A DNA stretch of 64,000 nucleotides from positions 162,619 to 226,618 of the forward strand of contig CAVUZG010000002.1 in NCBI GenBank assembly GCA_963745945.1. The letters run 5' to 3'. The notes beneath the pieces are model-generated. The model had not been told where the DNA came from, did no database searches, and saw only the letters and a program-made list of their open reading frames with translations. This DNA is from DATFVA01 sp963745945 (GTDB lineage Bacteria; Bacteroidota; Ignavibacteria; Ignavibacteriales; Ignavibacteriaceae). Of this stretch, positions 35,644 to 44,657 are shown piece by piece (the first letter of the stretch is position 1; each line of letters begins with the position of its first letter). The position numbers and the translations under genes are program-made.

Positions 35644-36876
35644 TTACTTCATCAAGATCATCTTCTTATTTTGAACAAATGAGCCAGTCTCTATTCTATA
35701 AAAATAAACTCCGCTAGCTAATTTAGATGCATTATAATTTATAGAATGTACACCAGCAGAAAATACTTTTGATGCAATCTGATCTATCTCCCGTCCAACG
35801 ACATCAAATAAAATTAGTTTTACTTTACTTGCCTGTGGAAGTGAAAAACTAATTGTTGTTGAAGGATTAAATGGATTTGGATAGTTTTGTGAAAGAGAGA
35901 AATCCATTGGAATTTCATTGTTGCTTTCATTACCAATAAAAGTTACACCGCCATCTGTGGTTTTTAATATTACACCAAGAAAACCAGCAACATAACCGAT
36001 ATTTGCGTCTAAAAACGAAACAGCATTTAAGTTTTCCTGTGTCCCGCTGTTTTGAATAATCCAGGTTGTTCCACCGTTTACAGTCCTGACAATCATGCCA
36101 TTTGATCCAACTGCTGTACCGTTATTAGCATCAGTAAAAAATACTGCTGTCAGCCCTTCACTTGTTCCGCTTGTTTGTTGATTCCAGGTCGCACCTCCAT
36201 CAATCGTTCGCAGGATTGTACCGCCAGTTCCAACAACCGTCCCAATATTTGAATCAGTAAATGAAACACCGTATAAATCGGCGGTAACTCCGCTTGTTTG
36301 AGCAGACCAGTTGGCACCTCCGTCAATCGTTCGAAGGATTGTACCACCACCCCATCCAACAGCAGTTCCGGTATTTGCGTCTGTGAAGGATACGGCCCAC
36401 AATGTGTTTGTAGTTCCGCTTGTTTGTTGTGTCCAGGTTGTTCCCCCGTCAATTGTTCTAAGTATTGTACCTCCATCGCCCACAATGGTTCCTACATTTG
36501 TACTGGTAAATGCCATTCCGTATAATTCGACTGTCACTCCGCTTGTCTGTTGAGTCCATGTGGCTCCGCCGTCGACAGTTCTAAAAATAGTACCCATTTC
36601 ACCAGCAGCAGTTCCGGTATTTGCATCTGTAAATTTAACACAGGGTAAATTATTCACAAAAATGGGAAGTGTTTGAGGATTCCAAGTAGCACCTCCGTCA
36701 GTAGTTCTTAAGACTTGTGTTCCGGTAGCAGTGCCGTTGTTAACATCACTAAAGGAAACACCATAGAAGAATTCTTGAGATCCTGTCGGTAGAGTAGTCC
36801 AGGTTTGAGCTGTCATCTCACTTACTATTATAAAGCTGAGAATTATAGAAGCCAGTATAAATTTTAGGCTTTTCAT
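35644..36876 (-). CDS. T9SS-exported Ycf48/BNR-repeat protein
   Basis: The 410-residue protein has a signal peptide (cleavage near MTAQ, 21-24), about six Ycf48-like repeats of about 43 residues (25-310; pattern GVSFTDxNxGTAVGxGGTILRT followed by TDGGxTWxxQTSG) forming a propeller, and the sorting domain (about 327-410, LSQNYPNPFNPSTT). It is probably exposed on the cell surface. Its 3' end is nearly identical in DNA to the two sortilin-like genes upstream. A shared regulatory element lies about 245 bp before it. Confidence 0.87.
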   Translation of the reverse strand: MKSLKFILASIILSFIIVSEMTAQTWTTLPTGSQEFFYGVSFSDVNNGTATGTQVLRTTDGGATWNPQTLPIFVNNLPCVKFTDANTGTAAGEMGTIFRTVDGGATWTQQTSGVTVELYGMAFTSTNVGTIVGDGGTILRTIDGGTTWTQQTSGTTNTLWAVSFTDANTGTAVGWGGGTILRTIDGGANWSAQTSGVTADLYGVSFTDSNIGTVVGTGGTILRTIDGGATWNQQTSGTSEGLTAVFFTDANNGTAVGSNGMIVRTVNGGTTWIIQNSGTQENLNAVSFLDANIGYVAGFLGVILKTTDGGVTFIGNESNNEIPMDFSLSQNYPNPFNPSTTISFSLPQASKVKLILFDVVGREIDQIASKVFSAGVHSINYNASKLASGVYFYRIETGSFVQNKKMILMK

Positions 36877-37117
36877 AGTTAGATCCTTTCTTTGCGTTAA
36901 TTATTTAAGTTATAACTCTTTTTCTTTGACATAATTAATGTTCTTAGGTACAACAATAAATTTTTTATGATTTGAATCAATCTTAAAGTTATCCGGTTAG
37001 CGTTTCTTTAATTAATCTTAAAGTCCAATCGTATTTATTATTTCCAGTATTAATCGTTCTCAATTACCTTGTTCAGATTCTAAACCGAAAATGTAAAGGT
37101 AATTTTATCTGCTTAGT

Positions 37118-37154
37118 ATGTCTCGTACTCCTCACGCAACAGTTGGACTTTTTA
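37118..37154 (-). promoter_or_regulatory. Shared upstream element, copy A
   Basis: This is a ~37-bp sequence, TCTCGTACTCCTCACGCAAC continuing into AGTTGGACTTTTT, that matches copies B (40646-40684) and C (49781-49819) with few changes and one indel. It lies upstream of the Ycf48-type gene. I infer a binding site for one regulator, possibly the HTCS encoded at 49.9-54 kb. No other signal is seen in 36877-37292. Confidence 0.45.
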
Positions 37155-37292
37155 ATCAAATGCGGATTTAATTAAATAAAATAATAGAAATAGTCTTTTA
37201 GGAAACTTGATGTATAGAATCGGCTGAAAAGTGGTTGAAAGAGCAATCTGGTTTTATTCAGTTCCAAGACACTATATAAAAGTTTTTATAAA

Positions 37293-37318
37293 AAGCCGGT
37301 TTTATTAAAAACCGGCTT
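37293..37318 (-). terminator. Intrinsic terminator after sortilin-like copy 1
   Basis: AAGCCGGT (37293-37300) pairs with ACCGGCTT (37311-37318), extended by the T/A loop arms. On the minus strand a TTTTTATAAAAACTTTT stretch follows. It sits 25 bp after the stop of the 900-residue gene. Confidence 0.7.
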
Positions 37319-37342
37319 AAGTACAATTGAGTAGTTATTATA

Positions 37343-40045
37343 CTACTTCATCAAAATCATCTTCTTACTTTGAACAAATGAGCCAGTCTCTATTCTATAA
37401 AAATAAACTCCGCTAGCTAATTTAGATGCATTATAATTTATAGAATGTACACCAGCAGAAAATACTTTTGATGCAATCTGATCTATCTCCCGTCCAACAG
37501 CATCAAATAAAGTTAATTTAACTTGGCTTGTCTGTGGAAGTGTGAAATTTATTGTAGTTGAAGGATTAAAAGGATTTGGATAGTTCTGTGCAAGTGAATA
37601 ATTATCCGGACTTGTTCGCTCATCTTCAACTGCAGTTACCATTGATGCGCTATATACTCCGGCACCATGTGTACATACAGCAACTAAACCGTCTACATCT
37701 CTTCCTTTTACCATTGTACAAACAACATTACCAATAGTGTTTGGTCCTTCCTGTGTCCAAACTGTAGCGTTGCCGTTTAGACTTGTTGTTGAATAAACGC
37801 CCGTACTTGTTGCCACGTAATAAGTCATTACACCGTTAAAAGAGACGGAAGAAACCCACCGGCAGGAAGGTCCGTTCCCGGAACCATCGGGATTTTCTTC
37901 TAAGTTTCCGCTGATGTTAGTCCAGTTTGTACCACCATTGACAGAACTCCATAAACTTATAACACCATAATTTGAAAGAACAACTATAATATTATCCGCG
38001 TTAGCAGGATCAACATAAATGCAGATAACATAACCTTGTGGAATTCCAGCACTTATATTGATTGGCACAGGGTCTCCGGTATTAGCTCCATCTATCTTAA
38101 GTACTTCACCATTACTTCCGCCTACATATAATCTGTTAGCAGGAACCTTTGAAACAGATAGTGCTGTAACAGGGCTGCCACCAGTTGTTGCATTTGTCAT
38201 GGTTACCCAGTTATTCGCGGTGGATACATCTGTACTTCTTGTAACTTTATCCCCAGCTGCAAAATACATTATATCACTGTTGTTAATATCAAGGACAAAG
38301 GGGTTAACAAATAAGAATGGACCTCCGGTGGTGGGTTTGATATCATCGGAAGCAGTGAGAACACCATTGCTATATTTTTGCCGCTCTATTCCGCCAGTTT
38401 GGGATTCTAAATACATTGTATATTCATTTGATGATGTTTTTCTAACTTCCGCATTACCACCATCTCCACCCCTTTGCCAATCAACCCAATCGGTATTAAA
38501 ATCGTCAGAAAATGTTATGAAATTTCCGTTATCCTGCATTCCGCCAGCTAAAACCTTATCATTTGCAGTTACAGGATCGATTCCTATAGCGACAAATTGA
38601 GTTGTAATATATCCCCGGCTTATTTCTAACCAAGTTATGGGATACGGAGTTTGCGTCTGCGTAACATCATCTGTTCTGCTTATTCCACCATCACAACCAG
38701 AATAAAGTACAATTGAATTTGGAGGATTTAAAAATACAAGTGAGTGCTGATCCGGATGATGACCTGGATATTCATTCACACTATTATCAGGATCATACCC
38801 GCCTATCCATCCTGAAGATGTAACCGGAGTGGAAAAGCCATCTGTTGACCTGTAAAGATTGGTTCCGCCAATAACTACAAAATTAGCATCATCTGGTTTT
38901 ACTCTAATAACCATATCATATGACTGCTGTACATCAATTCCTTCAACTAGATTTGGATCTGGAGGAGGCATATTTGCAGTTAAATTTGTCCAATTTGTTG
39001 TTGATGCATCGTATTTCCACAATTCGGTTTGTGTGGGACCAGCTCCTGTATAAGTCCAGACGTATAATATATTCTCATTTGAAGGTGCAATTGCCATAAC
39101 TATTCTTTGGTAATTAGTTAAACCTCCCGGTGTTATGTCAGTCCACGTAGCACCATCATCTGCCGACCAGGAAATACCGGCATCCTGATTACCATCAGGT
39201 ATCCCTGCATAAATAATTCCGGTGCTAGTAATCTGTACGTCTGACATAGTGTTATCTGCCAATGTACTTCTCACTACATTCCATGAAGTTCCACCGTCCT
39301 GGCTTCTCATCACTACATTGGTAGCTGCAGCAAATACACTACCTGTTGTTTTATTAACAGATACGTTATTTACAAATTTAAACTCTGATAAAGTTTGTAC
39401 AACACCATTTGCTGTCGATGGTAATAAAGCCCAGGTTTCACCGTTATCGATTGATTTAAAAACACCGTCTCCCCATAATAAAGTTCCTCCATCAAAATCA
39501 GTTCCGAATGCTTCACCTGTACCAGCATACCAGGTATTTTCCTGTCCCGGACGGGTGTCCTGTGCTAAGCAGGTTACACTGTGAATAACATCTGGAGAAA
39601 GTTTATCTACCCAGGATACTCCATTATCAGTTGATTTATAAATACCACCTGACACGCCACCTGCAATTATTGTCACGTTTGGAGGTGTTTGCGTTCTTAT
39701 GTCAATACCTAATGCGCGTGTTCTTCCTCCACGATTTATCGGCCCGCGTTTTACCCAGGTTGCAACCATTTCTTTATTTAAAGAAACAGATTCAACCGTT
39801 GGCAGATTCTTACTGAACAGTAATTCTTTTCTCCTAATGTCATCGGGTATTTTACCTGTAACCGGATCAGCAAGCATTCTTCTCTCATACTCAATTCGCG
39901 CAAAGGGATCGTCCTTTGTGCCCACTTCCAACTTTGCATATGATGGAGCTGTTACAGGCTTTTTATTTCCGCTGTATATGAAGAATCCAACAGCAGTGGA
40001 AATAAAAATGCCGACAATAAATAATGTCAGATTTTTTCTGTTCAT
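37343..40045 (-). CDS. T9SS-exported sortilin/BNR-repeat protein, copy 1
   Basis: The 900-residue protein has an N-terminal membrane or signal segment (residues 5-25), a pro-region (KLEVGTKDDPFARIEYERRM), Asp-box/BNR repeats of the VPS10/sortilin type (about 100-790; GGVSGGIYKSTDNGVSW, RSQDGGTSWNVV, SWSADDGATWTDI, WSSVNGGTNWTNISG) and the sorting domain (about 815-900). The role is unknown; such propellers often bind or cleave glycans or peptides. It is co-transcribed with the lipoprotein gene 35 bp upstream. It is the intact member of a tandem duplication. Confidence 0.88.
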   Translation of the reverse strand: MNRKNLTLFIVGIFISTAVGFFIYSGNKKPVTAPSYAKLEVGTKDDPFARIEYERRMLADPVTGKIPDDIRRKELLFSKNLPTVESVSLNKEMVATWVKRGPINRGGRTRALGIDIRTQTPPNVTIIAGGVSGGIYKSTDNGVSWVDKLSPDVIHSVTCLAQDTRPGQENTWYAGTGEAFGTDFDGGTLLWGDGVFKSIDNGETWALLPSTANGVVQTLSEFKFVNNVSVNKTTGSVFAAATNVVMRSQDGGTSWNVVRSTLADNTMSDVQITSTGIIYAGIPDGNQDAGISWSADDGATWTDITPGGLTNYQRIVMAIAPSNENILYVWTYTGAGPTQTELWKYDASTTNWTNLTANMPPPDPNLVEGIDVQQSYDMVIRVKPDDANFVVIGGTNLYRSTDGFSTPVTSSGWIGGYDPDNSVNEYPGHHPDQHSLVFLNPPNSIVLYSGCDGGISRTDDVTQTQTPYPITWLEISRGYITTQFVAIGIDPVTANDKVLAGGMQDNGNFITFSDDFNTDWVDWQRGGDGGNAEVRKTSSNEYTMYLESQTGGIERQKYSNGVLTASDDIKPTTGGPFLFVNPFVLDINNSDIMYFAAGDKVTRSTDVSTANNWVTMTNATTGGSPVTALSVSKVPANRLYVGGSNGEVLKIDGANTGDPVPINISAGIPQGYVICIYVDPANADNIIVVLSNYGVISLWSSVNGGTNWTNISGNLEENPDGSGNGPSCRWVSSVSFNGVMTYYVATSTGVYSTTSLNGNATVWTQEGPNTIGNVVCTMVKGRDVDGLVAVCTHGAGVYSASMVTAVEDERTSPDNYSLAQNYPNPFNPSTTINFTLPQTSQVKLTLFDAVGREIDQIASKVFSAGVHSINYNASKLASGVYFYRIETGSFVQSKKMILMK

Positions 40046-40080
40046 AAATAATTCCTCTCTTATTCTGTTATTGAAATAAT

Positions 40081-40530
40081 TTAATTCAGTTCATAACCAT
40101 TAATCTGGAATTTTGGGGCTGTATCATCCACACTAACTATTGTTGAGACTATAGCAGTAAATTCATCTCCTACTTTTAGTCCCGGATATTCTTCCTCCAT
40201 ATTAGGGAATAGTTCTTTTGTTGTCTTTTCAAGTGTAAATCGGAATTTTATTCTTATTTCCTTACCCATTACAAGCGGCGGAAATGCAGCACCATAACGA
40301 GCAGAGGATACTTTGACTAATGCTATACAGGGAGCCTTTGAACAGGGACCAGCCATTTTAGAATTACTTGAAATTGGTTCAATTTCTGTAATAGTTCCTA
40401 CAATTTCAGCTGTACCGGGTGATATATCGGATTTGTTCAATTTTGTGCTTTCCTTTTCTGAAGAGCAGTTCTGAAATACCACCAATGATGCAAAAACAAG
40501 AATTGTCAAAATAAATTTTGTGTTACTCAT
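40081..40530 (-). CDS. Small lipoprotein, copy 1
   Basis: The 149-residue protein carries a lipoprotein signal (VVFQNC, Cys23) and an unrecognised beta-rich domain: GTAEIVGTITEIEPIS, two cysteines in GPCSKAPCIALVKV, GKEIRIKFRFTLE and KVGDEFTAIVS, OB-fold-like. It is upstream of the sortilin-like gene by 35 bp, so they may work together at the envelope. Copy 2 at 43698-44147 is identical in protein and DNA. Confidence 0.75.
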   Translation of the reverse strand: MSNTKFILTILVFASLVVFQNCSSEKESTKLNKSDISPGTAEIVGTITEIEPISSNSKMAGPCSKAPCIALVKVSSARYGAAFPPLVMGKEIRIKFRFTLEKTTKELFPNMEEEYPGLKVGDEFTAIVSTIVSVDDTAPKFQINGYELN

Positions 40531-40645
40531 AGCCCTCTCTCTTTATGTTAATGGCCGATATTCTGAAAATTTTGCCACTTTTTATTAAAATGAGAAATTG
40601 GAGTTACTCTCCTATAATATTTGAAAATTAAAATCTTTGGTTGTA

Positions 40646-40684
40646 GATGTCTTGTATTATCCACGCAATTGATAGGACTTTTTA
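40646..40684 (-). promoter_or_regulatory. Shared upstream element, copy B
   Basis: GATGTCTTGTATTATCCACG continuing to CAATTGATAGGACTTTTT lies about 115 bp before the lipoprotein start. It matches copy C at most positions over 38 bp and copy A closely. It probably marks the promoter region of the copy-1 lipoprotein/sortilin operon. The rest of 40531-40902 shows nothing further. Confidence 0.5.
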
Positions 40685-40902
40685 ACCAATTTGGGATTTG
40701 TGAGGGAATAAAATATTAGGTTATAACAAATGGACGGTTTAGAATGATATTAAGAGTAATTACAAAAATAGTATTTCGAAAAATTTCTTCAATCATCAAC
40801 TTGTCGATATTAAATTACAATAATCGAGCTTGTCAGTAATTAACTCCATTGTATAATTTTAATCGATCATATTACTGGGTATAAATTATTCTATAAATTA
40901 AT

Positions 40903-40932
40903 AAGCCAATTCAGATAATTCCGAATTGGCTT
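40903..40932 (-). terminator. Hairpin after sortilin-like copy 2
   Basis: AAGCCAATTC (40903-40912) pairs perfectly with GAATTGGCTT (40923-40932) around a 10-nt loop, 45 bp after the stop of the copy-2 gene. On the minus strand it is followed by ATTAATTTATAG, so the T-run is weak. Confidence 0.6.
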
Positions 40933-40976
40933 AATAAAGCATACAACAATCTTAATTACCCTAATTACTTTTAAAG

Positions 40977-41522
40977 TTACTTCATCAAGATCATCTTCTT
41001 ACTTTGAACAAATGAGCCAGTCTCTATTCTATAAAAATAAACTCCGCTAGCTAATTTAAATGCATTATAATTTATAGAGTGATAGCCAGATGAAAACTCA
41101 CTATTTGCAATCTCGTCTATTTTACTTCCCAGGGCATCAAATAAAGTTAGTTTTACTTTACTTGCCTGTGGAAGTGAGAAACTAATTGTTGTTGAAGGAT
41201 TAAACGGATTGGGATAGTTCTGTGCAAGTGAATAATTATCCGGACTTGTTCGCTCATCTTCAACAGCGGTTACACCTGTTGAGCTAAATACACCCATTCC
41301 GTGAGTTGCTACAGCAACTAAACCATCTACATCTCTTCCTTTTACCATTGTACAAACAACGTTTCCAATAGTATTAGGTCCCTCCTGCGCCCAAACAGTC
41401 GCGCTGCCATTTAGGTTAGTTGTTGAATATAATCCGGTAATTGTGATTGCAACTAATAAAAGTAACTCCGTTACCAGATACTGAAGTCGCCCAGCGGCAG
41501 GAAGGTCCATTTCCTGAACCAT
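40977..41522 (-). CDS. Sortilin-like copy 2, C-terminal fragment
   Basis: This frame gives the end of the second copy: VAITITGLYSTTNLNGSATVW, the last BNR part and the T9SS sorting domain (LAQNYPNPFNPSTT through KKMILMK). Its first ~30 residues are an out-of-frame reading. The true join to the N-terminal part is a single-base shift near 41456, where ACTTTTATTAGTTGC carries one base too many compared with copy 1. Confidence 0.75.
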   Translation of the reverse strand: MVQEMDLPAAGRLQYLVTELLLLVAITITGLYSTTNLNGSATVWAQEGPNTIGNVVCTMVKGRDVDGLVAVATHGMGVFSSTGVTAVEDERTSPDNYSLAQNYPNPFNPSTTISFSLPQASKVKLTLFDALGSKIDEIANSEFSSGYHSINYNAFKLASGVYFYRIETGSFVQSKKMILMK

Positions 41523-43662
41523 CAGGATTTTCTTCTAAGTTTCCGCTAATATTTGTCCAATTAGCTCCGCCATTTGTTGATCTCCATAAACTTATTATAC
41601 CATAATTTGATAGTACAACTATAACATTGTCAGCATTAAATGGATCAACGTAAATGCAACTGACATAAGCTCCCCCTGGCAAACCAGCACTAACATTTAC
41701 TGAAGCAGGGTCACCAGCGTTTGCCCCATCAATTCTTAGTACTTCGCTATTTCCACCACCCACATACAATCTGTTTGCAGGTACTTTCGAAACAGCCAAT
41801 GACGCTATAAAGCTACCGGTAGTAGCATTAGTCATAGTTATCCAGTTAAAAGTTGATTGAGAAATATCATTGCTTCTGGCGACACTATCACCTTTAGCAA
41901 AGTACATAATATCACTGTTATTAACATCAAGTATAAACGGATTTATAAATGCATATTGACCAGTATAAGGAGGATAAATGGAATCGAATGCGGTAACAAA
42001 TCCACTTGAATATTTCAAACGAAATGCATTGCCAGTTTGAGATTCTAAATAAATTGTGTATTCGTTTGCAGCTGTTTTTCTAACTTCTGCATAACCACCA
42101 TCTCCACCACCACCCCAGTCGACCCAATCCACATTAAAGTCATTTGAAAACGTAGTATAATTTCCGTTATCCTGAAGTCCGCCTGCTATTACATTATCAT
42201 TAGCAGTGTTAGGATCAATTGCTAAAGTATAAAACTGGGATGTTGTATACCCTCGACTTAAATCTATCCAAGTCACATTAGTTTGTGTAACATCATCCAG
42301 TTTTCCTACCCCACCATCATTCCCGGAGTAAAATACATTGGAATTTGGAGGATTTAAAAATACCATTGAGTGCTGATCCGGATGATGATTAGGAAAATCA
42401 TAACCACCAATATATGCTGTGGAATTAGATGCAACAGGAGTAGAGAAGCCGTCTGTTGATCTGTAAATATTTGTTCCTCCTATAACTACAAAATTAGGAT
42501 CGTCGGGTTTTACTTTCATAACCATATCGTAAGAACCCTGTACATTTATTCCCGCATTGCCTGGACCAGGAGGAGGCAGGTTAGTCGTTAAATTTGTCCA
42601 ATTGGTTGTTGATGCATCGTATTTCCACAATTCAGTTTGTGTGGGACCAATTCCTGTAAAAGTCCAGACGTATAATATATTCTCATTTGAAGGTGCAATT
42701 GCCATAACTATTCTTTGGTAATTAGTTAAACCTCCCGGTGTTATGTCAGTCCACGTAGCACCATCATCTGCTGACCAGGAAATACCGGCATCCTGATTAA
42801 TAAAACCCTCAGGAATTCCAGAATAAATAATTCCGGTGCTAGTAATCTGTACGTCTGACATAGTGTTATCTACCAATGTACTTCTCACTACATTCCATGA
42901 AACTCCGCCATCTTGGCTTCTCATTATTACATTGGAGGCTGCGGCAAATATACTGCCTGTGGATTTATTAACTGAAATATTATTTACAAATTTAAACACT
43001 GAAAAATTTTGAACATCACCGTTTGCAGTTGATGGAAGTAATGCCCATGTCTCTCCGTTGTCTACTGATTTAAAGATACCATCCCCATAAAAGCCAGCAT
43101 ATCCACCTCCAGCTGAATTACCTATGGCTTCACCTGTACCAGCATACCAGGTATTTTCCTGCCCCGGACGGGTGTCCTGTGCTAAGCAGGTTACACTGTG
43201 AATGACATCTGGAGAAAGTTTATTTACCCAGGATACTCCATTATCGGTTGATTTATAAATACCACCTGACACGCCACCTGCAATTATTGTTATATTCGGT
43301 GCTATTTGTGTCCTTACATCTATTCCAAGTGCACGTGTTCTTCCGCCTCTGTTTATCGGGCCTCGTATCGACCAGGTTGCAACAGTTTCTTTATTTAAGG
43401 AAAGAGATTCAACCGTTGGCAGATTTTTTGCGAATTTCAATTCTTTTGCTCTTATATTATCTGGTATCTGCCCTGTAGTTGGATCAATGAGCATTCTTCT
43501 CTCATACTCAATTCGCGCAAAGGGATCGTCCTTTGTGCCCACTTCCAACTTTGCATATGATGGAGCTGTTTCAGGCTTTTTATTTCCGCTGTATATGAAG
43601 AATCCAACAGCAGTGGAAATAAAAATGCCGACAATAAATAATGTCAGATTTTTTCTGTTCAT
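41416..43662 (-). CDS. T9SS-exported sortilin/BNR-repeat protein, copy 2, main part
   Basis: The 748-residue piece has the same layout as copy 1 (signal/anchor, pro-region, Asp-box repeats) but a diverged propeller; for example SYDMVMKVKPDDPNFVVIGG against SYDMVIRVKPDDANFVVIGG. It ends in an out-of-frame tail, FISCNHNYRIIFNN. Joined with the previous feature it would be about 895 residues. DNA identity to copy 1 is patchy: near 100% at the 5' end and in a few internal stretches, and much lower elsewhere. Confidence 0.83.
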   Translation of the reverse strand: MNRKNLTLFIVGIFISTAVGFFIYSGNKKPETAPSYAKLEVGTKDDPFARIEYERRMLIDPTTGQIPDNIRAKELKFAKNLPTVESLSLNKETVATWSIRGPINRGGRTRALGIDVRTQIAPNITIIAGGVSGGIYKSTDNGVSWVNKLSPDVIHSVTCLAQDTRPGQENTWYAGTGEAIGNSAGGGYAGFYGDGIFKSVDNGETWALLPSTANGDVQNFSVFKFVNNISVNKSTGSIFAAASNVIMRSQDGGVSWNVVRSTLVDNTMSDVQITSTGIIYSGIPEGFINQDAGISWSADDGATWTDITPGGLTNYQRIVMAIAPSNENILYVWTFTGIGPTQTELWKYDASTTNWTNLTTNLPPPGPGNAGINVQGSYDMVMKVKPDDPNFVVIGGTNIYRSTDGFSTPVASNSTAYIGGYDFPNHHPDQHSMVFLNPPNSNVFYSGNDGGVGKLDDVTQTNVTWIDLSRGYTTSQFYTLAIDPNTANDNVIAGGLQDNGNYTTFSNDFNVDWVDWGGGGDGGYAEVRKTAANEYTIYLESQTGNAFRLKYSSGFVTAFDSIYPPYTGQYAFINPFILDVNNSDIMYFAKGDSVARSNDISQSTFNWITMTNATTGSFIASLAVSKVPANRLYVGGGNSEVLRIDGANAGDPASVNVSAGLPGGAYVSCIYVDPFNADNVIVVLSNYGIISLWRSTNGGANWTNISGNLEENPDGSGNGPSCRWATSVSGNGVTFISCNHNYRIIFNN

Positions 43663-44199
43663 AAATAATTCCTCTCTTATTCTGTTATTGAAATAATTTA
43701 ATTCAGTTCATAACCATTAATCTGGAATTTTGGGGCTGTATCATCCACACTAACTATTGTTGAGACTATAGCAGTAAATTCATCTCCTACTTTTAGTCCC
43801 GGATATTCTTCCTCCATATTAGGGAATAGTTCTTTTGTTGTCTTTTCAAGTGTAAATCGGAATTTTATTCTTATTTCCTTACCCATTACAAGCGGCGGAA
43901 ATGCAGCACCATAACGAGCAGAGGATACTTTGACTAATGCTATACAGGGAGCCTTTGAACAGGGACCAGCCATTTTAGAATTACTTGAAATTGGTTCAAT
44001 TTCTGTAATAGTTCCTACAATTTCAGCTGTACCGGGTGATATATCGGATTTGTTCAATTTTGTGCTTTCCTTTTCTGAAGAGCAGTTCTGAAATACCACC
44101 AATGATGCAAAAACAAGAATTGTCAAAATAAATTTTGTGTTACTCATAGCCCTCTCTCTTTATGTTAATGGCCGATATTCTGAAAATTTTGCCACTTTT
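43490..44199. repeat. 710-bp block almost identical to 39873-40582
   Basis: The block covers the whole copy-2 lipoprotein gene, its downstream gap, the first ~57 codons of the sortilin-like gene and 52 bp upstream. I see one substitution against copy 1 (A/T, giving Val or Glu in KKP[V/E]TAPSYAK). Identity ends sharply at 44199, one base before the stop codon of the next gene. This marks a recent duplication or gene conversion. Confidence 0.85.
43698..44147 (-). CDS. Small lipoprotein, copy 2
   Basis: The 149-residue protein is identical to the product of 40081-40530: lipobox VVFQNC, paired cysteines in GPCSKAPC and an OB-like region. It precedes copy 2 of the sortilin-like gene by 35 bp. No own regulatory element lies directly upstream. 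It may be read from the small gene at 44201-44483. Confidence 0.75.
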   Translation of the reverse strand: MSNTKFILTILVFASLVVFQNCSSEKESTKLNKSDISPGTAEIVGTITEIEPISSNSKMAGPCSKAPCIALVKVSSARYGAAFPPLVMGKEIRIKFRFTLEKTTKELFPNMEEEYPGLKVGDEFTAIVSTIVSVDDTAPKFQINGYELN

Positions 44200-44200
44200 A

Positions 44201-44483
44201 TCAGGAATAATTTTTCTCTTTTAAAAATTTTTTGATTTCACTTTTAATATTTTGTATAGGAAGAATATGGTGTATAATTTCTCCCTGCATCTTATCATAA
44301 ATTGCCTTAACAATTCCTAATCTTACCGGAGAGGAAATCATCATGATTTAAGGAAATTGTAAATTCAACTTCATATTCATCAGGCAGTTCGGGATTTTCG
44401 TTTAAGCTAAGGTCACTCCATTTTATCGAGTCGTTTGTTTCCAATACATTTTTTACCATTCCGGTAAATTTCAGCATTTCCAT
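44201..44483 (-). pseudogene. Hidden small gene with one frameshift (about 94 codons)
   Basis: From ATG 44483 one frame reads MEMLKFTGMVKNVLETND, WSDLSLNENPELPDEYEVEF and TISLNHDDFLSGKIR. After AAGATTAGG (near 44318) a neighbouring frame continues GIVKAIYDKMQGEIIHHILP, NIKSEIKKFLKEKNYS and a TGA. Both halves have good coding character and they meet exactly, so I take this as one gene with a single indel. No family is recognised. Its stop codon adjoins the end of the duplicated block. Confidence 0.5.
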
Positions 44484-44550
44484 TATCTGCCATTATATAT
44501 TTTTAAAATTGTTATGAGGATATCTTGATGGTAAAGTAAATGAAATGAGT

Positions 44551-44590
44551 GATGTTCTCTTGGACTATCGGCGCAAAGGAAAGGATTATT
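44551..44590 (-). promoter_or_regulatory. Shared upstream element, copy D (diverged)
   Basis: GATGTTCTCTTGGACTATCG followed by GCGCAAAGGAAAGGATTATT follows the pattern of copies A-C (GATGT, then CTTG, an AT-rich piece, CGCAA, AGGA), 68 bp before the hidden small gene. The match is weaker, with small indels. Confidence 0.3.
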
Positions 44591-44657
44591 GGCGCATTGA
44601 TAATTATAATGAATTAGTTAATTTATTGCATTTCGAGTCAATTAAGGCTTAGCCTCA

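Noticed and set aside
38058..38600. 180-residue plus-strand frame inside the sortilin-like gene
   Set aside because: It is the mirror frame of a long real gene, Ser/Pro/Leu rich, as expected for a shadow.
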